Assembly (NCBI GenBank): GCA_020438355.1
Contig: JAGQUT010000010.1
Span: 1 to 64,000 of the forward strand
Reading direction: 5' to 3'
From: Solirubrobacterales bacterium
Lineage (GTDB): Bacteria > Actinomycetota > Thermoleophilia > Solirubrobacterales > 70-9
Length of the DNA stretch: 64,000 bases
The translations under genes were made by a program, and so were the position numbers. Shown here in pieces: positions 16,750 to 25,650 of this stretch (position 1 is its first letter; each line of letters starts with the position of its first letter). The notes below the pieces were generated by a model. The model was not told the origin of the DNA. It made no database searches and worked only from the letters and a program-made list of their open reading frames with translations.

Positions 16750-17157
16750 ATGGCTGATCAGGAACTCACAGACCGCGTTCGCGAACTGATCGCGGAGAAC
16801 GACGTACTGCTCTTCATGAAGGGCACTCCCTCGCAGCCGCGATGCGGTTTTTCGCTGCGGACCGTCCAGGTTCTGGACTCGATGGGTGTCGAGTACGGAG
16901 CGATTGACGTCTTGCCTGCCCTTCAGCCGCTGCGCGAGGTGACCACCGAGATCTCCGACTGGGAGACCTTCCCGCAGCTCTATGTCAACGGCGAACTGCT
17001 CGGCGGCTGTGACATCGTCGAGGAGATGTTCGAAAACGGCGAACTTGCCGAGGCGCTCGGTGTCGAGCAGCCAGCCGAACCTGCTCCGGCGGAAGCACAG
17101 GCCCCAGCCAGCGACGAGCCCTACAAGAGCCCGCCCATGACGATCGAGGGTTCCTAG
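16750..17157 (+). CDS. grxD: Grx4-type monothiol glutaredoxin
   Basis: A 135-aa protein with the CGFS active site at residues 32-35, KGTPSQPRCGF before it and the glutathione-binding TFPQLYVNGELLGGCDIVEEM region. Such glutaredoxins carry and deliver [2Fe-2S] clusters, with BolA as partner. An Ala/Pro/Glu-rich tail of about 25 residues follows the fold. TAACAT lies 7 nt before the ATG and no Shine-Dalgarno is visible, so it may have its own leaderless promoter as well as read-through from bolA. Its TAG overlaps the stop of the convergent membrane-anchored gene (CTAG). Confidence 0.92.
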   Translation: MADQELTDRVRELIAENDVLLFMKGTPSQPRCGFSLRTVQVLDSMGVEYGAIDVLPALQPLREVTTEISDWETFPQLYVNGELLGGCDIVEEMFENGELAEALGVEQPAEPAPAEAQAPASDEPYKSPPMTIEGS

Positions 17158-18365
17158 GAACCATCCCCTGCGCGGGAATTGTCGGATCCCGCGTGCGTGC
17201 CGAAAGCCCGGGCCGGATCGTTGGCGGCCGCCTTTCCGTTCGCCGGGGAGAACCCGACGAGCTGGAGCACGCCGTCCACCCTCGTCGCAGTCGCGCTGTA
17301 GTTGCTTCCCGCCTTGAACGAATCGAACGGGAAGTCGGATGGCACCATCAGCTCCACGGTCGAATCGATCTGACCGGTCGAATCGACGACGAGGCTGATC
17401 ACGCCGTTTTCGGGATCCAGTGACTCCAGACGGCCGCTGAACTCGATCTCGTCGGCCTCGGACACGGGTTCGATGGTCTCGAGCTGGATCGAGAGTTCCG
17501 ACGGATCAACCCCCGCCCTGGTAACGAAGTTCTCAGGGTCGGGGACGTCAAGCCGGAGTCCCGCATCCACCGCCGTGCCCTGCTCGACTCCCGCCAGGGT
17601 TGCCGGGTCCGCCGCATACACCGGAAGCGATGCCCCTCGTCCCGAAAGGACGACGAGTCCGGCGTTCGGGTTCACGTAACTGACGACGGCCTTCAGCTCG
17701 GAGGTCTTGGCTATGTCGACCGCAGAGCGGCCATCGGACTCGGTCAGGGTGCCGTTCGAGAGTGGCAGCACCCGGGTAGAGACGACCAGCCCGGGATCGG
17801 GCACGGTCGATGCAAAGATGGTGACGAGATCACCCCCGGAGTTGACCCAGTAGGTCTTGGTCGAAGGAGAATTGGCCAAGACGGTCCCCTCGAGAAGCAC
17901 ACCGTCAGGTTCAGGTTCCGGGTCGGGATCGGGGTCGGGTTTGGGATTCGTGTCGTCGGGCGTTCCGGCAGGTTCGACCGGCGGATCTTCCTCTACAGGT
18001 TCCTCAACCGGCGTCTCAGGGGCGGGCGTCTCGACTACGACGGTGGCCGGAGCGGAAACAACCGTGGTCTCTCCGGAGTTGGCCTGGCCACCCCCTTTGG
18101 AACCTGCTGGCGAGCCGAGAGGCGGCGCCACCGCGGTGGTCGTCGTCTCCGCGGATTCACCTTCCTCGGTCGCCGTGCCTGGAATCAGCAGGGTGATCGG
18201 GCTCGCGGCACCGGTGATCATCGGCCCGATCGCCAAGCCGACCATCAACCCGACCGCCAGGGTCGCGAGCGCAAACGCGATCAGCTCGTTCCGCTCCGGC
18301 ACCTTCACCCGGAACGGAAGCCGGCGCGGAGGTCTGGGCGACTTGCCGGGAACCGCCTTGCTCAT
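17154..18365 (-). CDS. Membrane-anchored protein with Pro/Glu/Thr-rich linker, function unknown
   Basis: A 403-aa protein: a basic N-terminus, one TM segment (about 29-50), a long low-complexity linker rich in Thr, Pro and Glu with a PDPDPDPEPEP stretch (about 65-155), then a beta-rich extracellular region built of short OB-like repeats (LEGTVLANSPSTKTYWV, FSGRLESLDPENGVISLVV). I do not recognise a named domain. It is the last gene of the run that starts with the pst genes, overlapping the zinc-ribbon gene upstream by 4 bp. An envelope role is likely from topology only. Confidence 0.7.
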   Translation of the reverse strand: MSKAVPGKSPRPPRRLPFRVKVPERNELIAFALATLAVGLMVGLAIGPMITGAASPITLLIPGTATEEGESAETTTTAVAPPLGSPAGSKGGGQANSGETTVVSAPATVVVETPAPETPVEEPVEEDPPVEPAGTPDDTNPKPDPDPDPEPEPDGVLLEGTVLANSPSTKTYWVNSGGDLVTIFASTVPDPGLVVSTRVLPLSNGTLTESDGRSAVDIAKTSELKAVVSYVNPNAGLVVLSGRGASLPVYAADPATLAGVEQGTAVDAGLRLDVPDPENFVTRAGVDPSELSIQLETIEPVSEADEIEFSGRLESLDPENGVISLVVDSTGQIDSTVELMVPSDFPFDSFKAGSNYSATATRVDGVLQLVGFSPANGKAAANDPARAFGTHAGSDNSRAGDGS

Positions 18366-19159
18366 CTCGCTGGCTGGTCTCCCGGAAAGTCCGGCTCGTC
18401 AGGGCGAATCATGCCCTCGAACGAGTTCATGTCCTCGGGCTGATCCAGGTCCTCAGGCTCGGGTCCATCGTCCTCGAAAGTGGCCGGCTCCGGATCGACG
18501 AGATCCTCCAGCGGGGCCTGGGCATGGGGCTCGAAGAAATGAGACGAGCCGTTTCCGTTCGCGCTCTCGGTTACCTCTCCAGGCTCATGCGCGTGAACCG
18601 GTGGTTCGGTCGGCAGATGACCAGCCATCGGTTCCGGGCGGGAAGTCGGGCCAGGAGTTACCGGTCGGTGATCGTGATCGATCACCGACGTGTCGGAGAA
18701 GACGGGGGTCCGTTCCGCCGGTGCTTCAGGACGGGATCCGTTCGGGCTTCCGTTGCCGTTCCGTGGCGGCGGGGTCGTGGTGCCAGCCGGGAGAACCATT
18801 GCCGAACCCTGGGGCTGGGCAACGTTCCGGCCGCAACGCCAGCAGTAGATGGCTCCGCGGGCATGCAGCGAACCGCAACCGGCACAGGCTCCCGCGGCCC
18901 CCGCTTCCTGCAGCCGGGTGATCCTCTCGATCTCGGCCAGCTCGGCATCCACCACCTGGAGACGGGCCGCCATCTTGGCGAGCACGTCGAGCCGGAAATA
19001 GTCCCTGGCCGCCATCTCATAGGCGGCCCCACCGAGATCCCACTGCATCTCGGTGAAGGTGGTCCGGAGTTCGTCCCGTCGCTGCTCGAGCACGGTCTTC
19101 GGTTTTTCTTCGGGCGCGGGAGCCTTGGTCGACCGGCCAGGGAGGTTGAAGGAAGCCAT
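18362..19159 (-). CDS. Zinc-ribbon protein, function unknown
   Basis: A 265-aa soluble-looking protein. The first 90 residues are helical and probably coiled-coil (LEQRRDELRTTFTEMQW to AELAEIERITRLQ), followed by a zinc ribbon, CAGCGSLHARGAIYCWRCG, at about 95-113. The remainder is acidic and low-complexity. It overlaps its neighbours on both sides (1 bp and 4 bp), so it is cotranslated with them. The zinc ribbon resembles that of the next upstream protein, suggesting they work in one complex. No known family recognised. Confidence 0.7.
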   Translation of the reverse strand: MASFNLPGRSTKAPAPEEKPKTVLEQRRDELRTTFTEMQWDLGGAAYEMAARDYFRLDVLAKMAARLQVVDAELAEIERITRLQEAGAAGACAGCGSLHARGAIYCWRCGRNVAQPQGSAMVLPAGTTTPPPRNGNGSPNGSRPEAPAERTPVFSDTSVIDHDHRPVTPGPTSRPEPMAGHLPTEPPVHAHEPGEVTESANGNGSSHFFEPHAQAPLEDLVDPEPATFEDDGPEPEDLDQPEDMNSFEGMIRPDEPDFPGDQPAR

Positions 19160-20208
19160 CAGCCGATCTCCACGGCGTTTCCGGAACCGCCTCCGGGTGC
19201 CTTGTTGTCCTTCGGCGGCGCTTCGCCGGGGGTCTCAATGGTCGGCGGGAGCTTCTTCAGCGCCTCCTGGGTCTCCTCAGCGGTGCCGCTGTTCAATTCC
19301 TCAAGAGCCTCCTTACTGGCCTGAACGGGGGCCGTGCTCTTGGTCTCGCCCTCATCGAGGATGATCGATTCCTCGCCTTCTTCATCCCCTCCTCCGCCGG
19401 AGCTCTTGGCCGCTGCGGGGGTTGAAGCCTCGGCAGCCACCTCGATCACCTGAGCATCCGGGAAGCTGGAGCTGAGCGACGAAAGCGCCGTCTGCGCCTC
19501 CGACTTGCTGGCGTACTGGCCCGAGTAGAACACGTAGTTGCCGGCCGGCAATGAGCCGAATTCGTCTGAATCGAGGACTCCCACGTCAGTCGCACCCTGG
19601 GCGGTGAGGTCGGTCTTGGTCGACTCGACCACCGACGGGTCGGTTCCGTCCTTGGACAGCGTCGCCAGTTCGACGGTGAATCCTTCCTCACCGGCAGGCC
19701 AGTCGGACTGGAAGGAAACCGCGACGTCGGTTGAGGTCGAGGTACCTCCGGAGCTGGTTGTCGGAAGCCCCGTCGTGGCCACGATCGGGGCCTGACTGTT
19801 TCCGCTGTTGCCCTGCTTTCCGATCAGCACACCGAAGATCAGGATCAGGGCGAACGCCATGAGTCCTGCCGCTGCCATCAGCGGAGTGACTTCCCTCACC
19901 GGCCGCGGGTCCGGGTCCGGGTTCCCCATGGAGTAACCCGGATTCACCGGCGGGGGTGGTGGGCCGGCCGGGAGCCCCGGTTTTTCTGCGTGCCCCCTGT
20001 CGCCCAGGTACTCGTCGAAGTCGACCCGTGGGCCCCCGCGACGGGTGCCGCATTCCAGGCAGTAGCGCTGGTCTGTCGCCATGGGGTGACCACAACCCGA
20101 GCACCGGACCGTTTCCGGCGGCCGCTGGACCCTTGTCACTTCGTTGCTGGTCGTCCCCTGCGCCGCCTCGGGCGGGGGCGGGGCTGTCTGCTGTTGAACT
20201 GTGTTCAC
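19159..20208 (-). CDS. Zinc-ribbon membrane protein with a SPOR-like extracellular region
   Basis: A 349-aa protein: N-terminal zinc ribbon CSGCGHPMATDQRYCLECG (36-54), a Pro-rich linker, one TM segment (about 109-130), and an extracellular region in which GFTVELATLSKDG to GNYVFYSGQYASKSEAQTAL looks like a SPOR-type fold (a family that binds denuded glycan strands), then an acidic tail. GTG start with AGGAG about 11 nt upstream. It lies 17 bp after the lipoprotein gene in the pst run. The SPOR assignment is by eye and uncertain. Confidence 0.65.
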   Translation of the reverse strand: MNTVQQQTAPPPPEAAQGTTSNEVTRVQRPPETVRCSGCGHPMATDQRYCLECGTRRGGPRVDFDEYLGDRGHAEKPGLPAGPPPPPVNPGYSMGNPDPDPRPVREVTPLMAAAGLMAFALILIFGVLIGKQGNSGNSQAPIVATTGLPTTSSGGTSTSTDVAVSFQSDWPAGEEGFTVELATLSKDGTDPSVVESTKTDLTAQGATDVGVLDSDEFGSLPAGNYVFYSGQYASKSEAQTALSSLSSSFPDAQVIEVAAEASTPAAAKSSGGGGDEEGEESIILDEGETKSTAPVQASKEALEELNSGTAEETQEALKKLPPTIETPGEAPPKDNKAPGGGSGNAVEIG

Positions 20209-20225
20209 TTAACTCACGCTCCTGG

Positions 20226-20957
20226 TCAGAAAGTGGTGGGAGGCGCGAAGACCTCGATTTTCGCCCCGGTCGGGTCGCCAATGAAATAGATGCGGTAGGG
20301 CTCTGCCTTGCCGTCGGTCTTGAGTTTGGGAATAACGCCGCGACCGGCCGCGACCACCTTGCCGCCCTTGGTCGCTACAGCGGTGAGAAGCAGGTCAACC
20401 TGTTCGATTTCCGACTTGTTGGTCACCTCGCCGCTGACGAAGAGGCCAGAAACCGTGTCGTTCTGAAGCTTCGGTGGAGTGACGACGATCTCCGGCACCT
20501 TGGCCGGGTACTTGCCCTCCCCCGCGCCGATCTCATAATTGAATGTGGCCGGCTTGCCGGTCGCCAGCACCTGGTCGTTCACCCAGTAGCCCGTCTCTCC
20601 CGGGCCGATAAGGCCGATGCCGAGGAGTCCGTCCTCGAGTCCTTCGATGTTGTTCCTGTAGACGGATTTGCCCTTCGCATCCTTGACGTTCACCACGATC
20701 GGCACGTCGACCTGACCCTGACCGGATTCGTTTTCGACCTTCAGGACGATCGCCGTCCCGTACTGGTCGGTGAACATGTACTTGTCCAGAACCTTGATGC
20801 TCTTGTTCGAAGCACCGATCTCGATCTTCTCGACCTTTGCGAGTTTTCCGCCTTCGGCTTCGAGCTTCGCGCTCTTGCTCTGCGTCGACTCACAACCGGA
20901 AACGACAAGCGCGATGCCAGCCAGAAGTACCCAGGCGATCCCTGCCCGCCGCCTCAT
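20226..20957 (-). CDS. Lipoprotein with DUF4352-like Ig-fold region
   Basis: A 243-aa lipoprotein: hydrophobic signal with the lipobox VVSGC, the modified cysteine at residue 22. The mature part has two beta-sandwich-like halves; [23 protein letters not shown] and [21 protein letters not shown] are typical of extracellular Ig-like/DUF4352 domains. Its ATG overlaps the pstB stop by 4 bp, so it is translationally coupled to the phosphate transporter. A function in the Pst system (assembly, sensing or envelope anchoring) is inferred from position only. Confidence 0.75.
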   Translation of the reverse strand: MRRRAGIAWVLLAGIALVVSGCESTQSKSAKLEAEGGKLAKVEKIEIGASNKSIKVLDKYMFTDQYGTAIVLKVENESGQGQVDVPIVVNVKDAKGKSVYRNNIEGLEDGLLGIGLIGPGETGYWVNDQVLATGKPATFNYEIGAGEGKYPAKVPEIVVTPPKLQNDTVSGLFVSGEVTNKSEIEQVDLLLTAVATKGGKVVAAGRGVIPKLKTDGKAEPYRIYFIGDPTGAKIEVFAPPTTF

Positions 20958-21883
20958 CCGAAGTCTCCCCTGACGTAGTCCTTCGTCCGCTCCGCCTGCG
21001 GAGCATTGAACACCTGCTCGGCCACGCCGTATTCGACGAGGTCACCGAGGTACATGAAGGCAACCCGGTCCGCGACGCGCTCGGCCTGCTGGAGGTTGTG
21101 GGTGACGATGACGATCGCGATCTCGTCCTTCAACTCGACGATCGTCTCCTCGATGATCGAGGTCGAGATCGGATCCAGGGCAGAGCAGGGCTCGTCGAGC
21201 AGCAGTACCTCGGGCATCACGGCCAGCGAACGCGCGATGCAGAGTCGCTGCTGCTGGCCGCCCGAGAGCGCCAGCGCTGGCTGATTCAGGATGTCCTTCA
21301 CTTCGCTCCAGAGGCCAGCGCGCTTCAGGGAGTCGACCACCAACGGTTCGAGTTCCTTCTTTCGAGGCCGCTTCGATCCCCGTTCGCGGAGGCCGTAGGC
21401 GATGTTGTCGAAGATGCTCATCGGGAAAGGGTTGGGCTGCTGGAAAAGCATCCCGACGCGGCGACGAAGGTAGGTGTCGTCGTAGAGATCGGTGTCGGTT
21501 CCGTCCAGGAGGATTCGGCCCTCGCGCTTCGCGGTCGGGGTCAGGTCCACGAGCTTGTTCAGCGACCTGAGCAGGGTGGTCTTGCCGCAGCCGGAGGGAC
21601 CAATGAGTGCCAGAACCTCACCGGCGTTGACCGGCAGGGAAACTTCCTTGACCGCCTTCTTGTCCCCGAAACTGATGCTGAGCGATTCCGTCCGCATGAT
21701 CTGCTCGAACCACTCGGGCTGCGTGTCATCGAAGTAGGGGACTTCCTCCTGCTGAAGCAGAGGGTCCGGTTCCTGGATTCTTTCCGCGACGCTTATCGGC
21801 TCGGTGGTCCCACCCACCTGAATTTGCCTCAGCGGCGGAACGTAACCGTTGTCCGATGCCTTCTCTTCGTCGATTACACCCAC
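20954..21883 (-). CDS. pstB: Phosphate ABC transporter ATP-binding protein PstB
   Basis: A 309-aa ATPase energising phosphate uptake. Walker [11 protein letters not shown]-loop FQQPNPFPM, signature LSGGQQQRL, Walker [13 protein letters not shown] and the H-loop VTHNL are all intact. The core begins at about residue 63. A GTG at 21883 overlapping the pstA stop by 10 bp gives 62 extra N-terminal residues whose composition looks coding (acidic and aromatic, not Arg/Pro-rich); ATG 21697 is the alternative and would leave a 177-bp gap. The N-terminal extension is unusual for PstB. Confidence 0.92.
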   Translation of the reverse strand: MGVIDEEKASDNGYVPPLRQIQVGGTTEPISVAERIQEPDPLLQQEEVPYFDDTQPEWFEQIMRTESLSISFGDKKAVKEVSLPVNAGEVLALIGPSGCGKTTLLRSLNKLVDLTPTAKREGRILLDGTDTDLYDDTYLRRRVGMLFQQPNPFPMSIFDNIAYGLRERGSKRPRKKELEPLVVDSLKRAGLWSEVKDILNQPALALSGGQQQRLCIARSLAVMPEVLLLDEPCSALDPISTSIIEETIVELKDEIAIVIVTHNLQQAERVADRVAFMYLGDLVEYGVAEQVFNAPQAERTKDYVRGDFG

Positions 21884-22842
21884 TTGTGCTGTCCTCTCTT
21901 GGCAATCCAGTTGACGGCCAGGTTCAGCCCGACCACGATCATCAGCAGCACGAACGCAGCGGCATACGCCTTCTCCGGCGCGTTGCCCTCGCCCGCCGGA
22001 GAGTTCTGGAAGACGTAGCTGGTGAGCGTGCTGCCCGTTCCCTTGAGCACGTCTATGACGGGCAGGCCTCCTTCGGGCGCAAGCTGCAGCGATGCCCCGA
22101 GCAGTACGACCACGACTGCGGTGTCGCCGGCGATCCGGGCCATGCCGAGGGTCGCTCCGGTCGCTATTCCGCTTCTCGCACTGGGCATCAGCACCCGGCG
22201 AATGGTCGAGGCCTTGTCTTTGCCGAGCGCGTAAGAGGCCTCCCGGACATGCTTGGGAATCGAGTTGAGCGCCTCTCTCGTTCCGCCCACCACGAAAGGA
22301 AGCGCAATCAGGGACATCACAGCCCCGGCCGCAAAGAACGAGCGGCCGAACACCTCGCCACCGGCGGCAGTGAACGAGAAGGGAGCCATGAAGCCCTGCT
22401 GAAAAACGAGCAGGCCAAAGATCGCCAGCACGATCGACGGGGCTCCGACGATAATCTCGACGCCCGCCTCGACGAAGCGGGCGAGGGGTGCCGGCCTGCC
22501 GTACTCGGTCAGCCAGACCGCGGTGCCGATTCCGATCGGTGTCGCGATCGCCGCACCCATCACGGTCAGGATCACGGTGCCGATGATCGGGTCGAGGAAG
22601 CCGCCAGTCTTGTCCTGTTCCAGGGATGCCTCGGGGCTCTGGGTCACCACGTCGAGGTTCAAGTAAGAGAGGCCTTTCCAGGCCATGAAGAGGGTGATCA
22701 CGGCGGCGATCACGCAAAGCGAGAGTCCCGCTGCCCAGGCGAGGAAAACCCCGATACGGTCGGAGAGACTCCAGAGTCCCGGTGTCCGCACCTTCTTCTT
22801 TCGCGCCCTCGCCTGCGCCTGCTTCTTCCGGCTGGTGGCCAT
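21874..22842 (-). CDS. pstA: Phosphate ABC transporter permease PstA
   Basis: A 322-aa inner-membrane permease. After a basic tail (residues 1-25) come six membrane segments; the coupling EAA-type loop is [39 protein letters not shown] and [14 protein letters not shown] are typical of PstA. It forms the transmembrane channel with PstC. Its ATG follows the pstC stop with no gap (TAGATG), and its end overlaps pstB. Confidence 0.92.
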   Translation of the reverse strand: MATSRKKQAQARARKKKVRTPGLWSLSDRIGVFLAWAAGLSLCVIAAVITLFMAWKGLSYLNLDVVTQSPEASLEQDKTGGFLDPIIGTVILTVMGAAIATPIGIGTAVWLTEYGRPAPLARFVEAGVEIIVGAPSIVLAIFGLLVFQQGFMAPFSFTAAGGEVFGRSFFAAGAVMSLIALPFVVGGTREALNSIPKHVREASYALGKDKASTIRRVLMPSARSGIATGATLGMARIAGDTAVVVVLLGASLQLAPEGGLPVIDVLKGTGSTLTSYVFQNSPAGEGNAPEKAYAAAFVLLMIVVGLNLAVNWIAKRGQHKWV

Positions 22843-23853
22843 CTACTTGGCCCCCACGCTGTACTTGGCGAGTGACTGGCGGGCGACCCATCCGGCGAAA
22901 GAGAGGAAAGCAGTCGAGATGATGAGGATGAAGGCGAACGCGTACATCGTCTGTCCGAAGGGCGCTACCGAAAGGCCTTCGGCGCCGTCGACGATGGTCG
23001 CCCCCAGGGGACGCGACGGCTCGAAGAAGAAGAGGATTCCGTCGAACGGATTCGGTGCGAATCCGATCGAACCGGTGACCATCGAGAGCATGATCGCCTC
23101 GCCCAGAGCCCGAGCTGATGCGAGCACGGCAGCGGCAACGATCGCGGGGCGAATCGCGCGGACGGAAACAGTCCTCAGCGCGCGGAAACGGTTGACTCCG
23201 AGGGCGAGCGCCCCTTCCCTCCAGTTGCGCGGAACCTGGCGCAACGAGTCGGTGACGATCGCGATCATGATCGGGCAGATCATCACCGTGAGGATCACTA
23301 CCCCCGCGATGACGCTCGAACCATCGAGCTGGATCACGTAGGCGACCGACTCCCTCATCTCCTCGGTAATGAAGGTGTCATTGATCCAGGGGACGATGAC
23401 CAGGATGCCTATAAGGCCGTAGATCACAGACGGCACTGCGGCGAGGAACTTGACAACGGGTTCGAGCACCCGGGCAACCGCCGTCGGGGCGAACTCGACG
23501 ATGAAGATCGATGTGAAGACGGAAACGAAGATTCCGATTGCGACTGAAGTCGCCGAAATCAGGAAGGTGGACCAGAGCAGCGGCCAGGCCCGGAGGAAGT
23601 AGACGTACTCGGCCGGGTCGGCGGGCGAATTGAAGATATTGGCGAGCTGTTCGTCGACGTTACCTCCGGCACCGAACCAGGCGAAGCCATTCGCAGCGAA
23701 GGACGGGAAGCCCTTCAGGAAGACGAAGATGACCATCCCCGCGATGAAGAGGAGGATCGACGACGCCAGCGCGCCGAGCAAAAGCTCGACGCGCCGGTTT
23801 GTCGGATCTTCTTCCTTCGGCACCGCCTTGGTGCCGAGGGATGCTGCTTCCAT
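22843..23853 (-). CDS. pstC: Phosphate ABC transporter permease PstC
   Basis: A 336-aa permease partner of PstA. The first TM segment is at about 30-52; [29 protein letters not shown] and [20 protein letters not shown] are characteristic of PstC. I chose ATG 23853, which overlaps the pstS stop by 1 nt (TAATG), rather than an in-frame start at 23925 inside pstS. Confidence 0.92.
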   Translation of the reverse strand: MEAASLGTKAVPKEEDPTNRRVELLLGALASSILLFIAGMVIFVFLKGFPSFAANGFAWFGAGGNVDEQLANIFNSPADPAEYVYFLRAWPLLWSTFLISATSVAIGIFVSVFTSIFIVEFAPTAVARVLEPVVKFLAAVPSVIYGLIGILVIVPWINDTFITEEMRESVAYVIQLDGSSVIAGVVILTVMICPIMIAIVTDSLRQVPRNWREGALALGVNRFRALRTVSVRAIRPAIVAAAVLASARALGEAIMLSMVTGSIGFAPNPFDGILFFFEPSRPLGATIVDGAEGLSVAPFGQTMYAFAFILIISTAFLSFAGWVARQSLAKYSVGAK

Positions 23854-24668
23854 TACTTGAACGGAACCCAGCTGGTCGCTGCGATCTGGAGCGCCCTGGG
23901 GTTGTTGCGGATCCAGCGGATCCACTTGGCGGCAGCACCGGTAGGTGCGCCCCTGGAGACCAGGAACAGCGGCCGGGTACCGGGGTACTGGCCCGACTTG
24001 GCCGCCCGCAGGTTGCAGGGAACGCCCTTGTAGCTGACGATGTGCACGCCCTTCTGGAAGGCGAGCGACAGGTAGCCGATCGCCAGCGGGTCACGCTCGA
24101 GCTGCTGCTCGATCAGGCCGTTCGACGCCTTCGCCGTGGCACCGGAGAATGTCTTCTTCGGGGCCATGAAGATCTTGTCGAACGCGTCCTGGGTTCCAGA
24201 TGCCGCGGTGCGAACCACTACGTTGATCGTGCCGCTCTTCGATGAGCCCGGAACCAGATTCCAGTTCCTGACGTCACCGGAGAACACGTTCTGCACCTGT
24301 TCCTGGGTCATGTTCGCGATCGGGTTGCTTGGGTGGGTCGCGATGCAGAGTGCGTCCTTGGCGATCTCGTTGAAAACGATTCCGCCCGGGTCGCTCGGCT
24401 TCGGGATACGGGATGACATCCCGAGGGTGACCCGGCCGCGGGCGACGTCGGCAACGCCGATGTCAGAACCGCCCTGGAGGATCTTGAACTTGACGCAGCT
24501 CTTGCAGGACTTGATGTAGCCCTTCGCGAGCTGTGTCGCCAGCGGCGCAACCGTGGTCGATCCGCTAATCGTGATGGTGGGCTTTGCCTGGGCCACACCC
24601 GGCAGCGCCACGAGGGCGAGACAGGCGATCAGGAAAAGTCCCAGCACAGAACCTTTTGAGTTCTTCAT
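23853..24668 (-). CDS. pstS: Phosphate-binding protein PstS
   Basis: A 271-aa secreted substrate-binding protein. Signal peptide to about residue 28 (AQA cleavage-like), with no lipobox cysteine, so it is secreted or retained by other means, unlike the usual lipoprotein PstS of Gram-positives. Phosphate-binding signatures follow: ISGSTTVAPL, GGSDIGVADVARGRV and RTAASGTQDAF. AAGGAGAAGA precedes the ATG. It is 40 bp downstream of a secreted protein gene that carries the probable operon promoter. Confidence 0.92.
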   Translation of the reverse strand: MKNSKGSVLGLFLIACLALVALPGVAQAKPTITISGSTTVAPLATQLAKGYIKSCKSCVKFKILQGGSDIGVADVARGRVTLGMSSRIPKPSDPGGIVFNEIAKDALCIATHPSNPIANMTQEQVQNVFSGDVRNWNLVPGSSKSGTINVVVRTAASGTQDAFDKIFMAPKKTFSGATAKASNGLIEQQLERDPLAIGYLSLAFQKGVHIVSYKGVPCNLRAAKSGQYPGTRPLFLVSRGAPTGAAAKWIRWIRNNPRALQIAATSWVPFK

Positions 24669-24708
24669 TCTCTTCTCCTTGTTCTTTTCTCTTTACGAGG
24701 TCTCTGGC

Positions 24709-25434
24709 TCAGGAGGCCTGGGCGAGAGCGCGCGCCTTGGCGCACTTCCGCTTTGCGGTGGCCCTGGCCTTGCGGGTCTTCGCCTTCTTGACCTTGGCGC
24801 AGGCGGCCTTCGCCTTGGCCTTGGGGTTCAGGACCTTGCAGCGGATCGCGGAGTTGTCCAGGACGAACGGTTCCGCGGTCCCGTACCACTTGCGGATGGT
24901 CGGCGGGTCAGCCAGGTCGTTGATCGTCTGGTACTCGATCATCGGGACAGCCATGAACTTCGGCTGAACGTTGGCATCACAAACTGGTGCCGAGAGCGTG
25001 AACTTACCCTCGATCATGTTGCCGGCCGAAGCCTTGGTTACAGGCGTCTTGCCGGGCGAGCCGTAGCAGGCAAAGCCGAAGGCCGGAACAGCTCCTACAC
25101 AGAAGAAGTCCTCATTGGCACCTGGCTCCCCGTCAGGCTGGAGGGCGATTACTTCGGTCTCGAAGGAATCGATCTCCCGGTTGGAAACGATGGACATGGC
25201 ATAGACGTCCTGGTTGCAACCGAAATCGAACTTGTAGGCGTCGTCGAAGATCGAGTTGTCATCAGTGGTGACTTCCCCTGAACACTTGAGTTCGACGATT
25301 TCCTCGTCCTCCGCTCCGGCAGTAGCGGGCGACATCGCCCAGAACGATCCGATCACGGCCAGCATGAGACCGAGAGCGAAGATGAGCAGGTGTTTGCCCT
25401 CCCTTTTCCCCCAGCCAATTGAGTAATTCGACAC
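24709..25434 (-). CDS. Secreted Cys-containing protein of unknown function, first gene of the pst run
   Basis: About 241 residues: signal peptide (hydrophobic about 15-38, ATA/AGA cleavage region), a mature domain with scattered cysteines (LKCSGEV, FDFGCNQDV, FFCVGAV, FACYG, APVCDAN) likely forming disulfides, and a strongly basic Lys/Ala/Arg C-terminus (about 205-240). AAGGAG directly abuts an ATG at 25443, which is too close, but is 9 nt from the GTG at 25434, so I chose the GTG. I do not recognise a family. Position behind a Pho-box-like promoter suggests phosphate-starvation induction. The basic tail could bind polyphosphate, teichoic acid or DNA. Confidence 0.7.
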   Translation of the reverse strand: MSNYSIGWGKREGKHLLIFALGLMLAVIGSFWAMSPATAGAEDEEIVELKCSGEVTTDDNSIFDDAYKFDFGCNQDVYAMSIVSNREIDSFETEVIALQPDGEPGANEDFFCVGAVPAFGFACYGSPGKTPVTKASAGNMIEGKFTLSAPVCDANVQPKFMAVPMIEYQTINDLADPPTIRKWYGTAEPFVLDNSAIRCKVLNPKAKAKAACAKVKKAKTRKARATAKRKCAKARALAQAS

Positions 25435-25456
25435 TTGCTTCATCTCCTTGTCGGTC

Positions 25457-25477
25457 AGCGTGAGCCTTTCTCACGCT
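25457..25477 (-). other. Perfect hairpin in the leader of the pst-run transcript
   Basis: AGCGTGAG and CTCACGCT form an 8-bp perfect stem with a 5-nt loop, about 14 nt upstream of the AAGGAG sequence. It lies between the predicted transcription start near 25505 and the first gene. It may stabilise the mRNA or limit ribosome access. Confidence 0.5.
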
Positions 25478-25511
25478 TCGGGAGCAAGTGTCCTTCGGCC
25501 TCTGGCCGAGG

Positions 25512-25552
25512 ATGTTACGAAGTTGGCACAGGGATGGGAACGTTTTGTGAAC
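25512..25552 (-). promoter_or_regulatory. Candidate Pho box and promoter of the pst run
   Basis: On the minus strand, two adjacent 11-nt units, GTTCACAAAAC (25552-25542) and GTTCCCATCCC (25541-25531), resemble the direct-repeat PhoP-binding units known from Streptomyces (GTTCACC-type, 11-nt period). A TAACAT -10-like box lies at 25517-25512, placing the -35 region (TTCCCA, 25540-25535) inside the second unit, as in known Pho promoters. Confidence 0.55.
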
Positions 25553-25590
25553 GCACGTCATCTTTCAGCCGCGAGGCTGATTCAGGAACG

Positions 25591-25633
25591 GAGTTGACCC
25601 GGGATATGGCCCGGAAAGTCCGGGCGGCAACTC
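25591..25633 (-). terminator. Hairpin downstream of erpA
   Basis: GAGTTG (25591-25596) pairs with CAACTC (25628-25633), with further CCCGG/CCGGG pairing inside. It lies 18 nt past the erpA stop. There is no T-tract, so termination is uncertain. Confidence 0.4.
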
Positions 25634-25650
25634 AGGTCGGCGTCAGTAGA

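Noticed and set aside
20954-22891. Single long frame that would fuse pstB to an upstream 330-residue region
   Set aside because: The upstream part lies in another frame of pstA and has Arg/Gly-rich, non-domain composition; pstA itself is fully conserved.
25611-25625. CCGGAAAGTCCGGGC, similar to the RNase P RNA core GAGGAAAGTCCG
   Set aside because: The surrounding sequence is far too short and lacks the other conserved RNase P elements; it is part of the hairpin after erpA.
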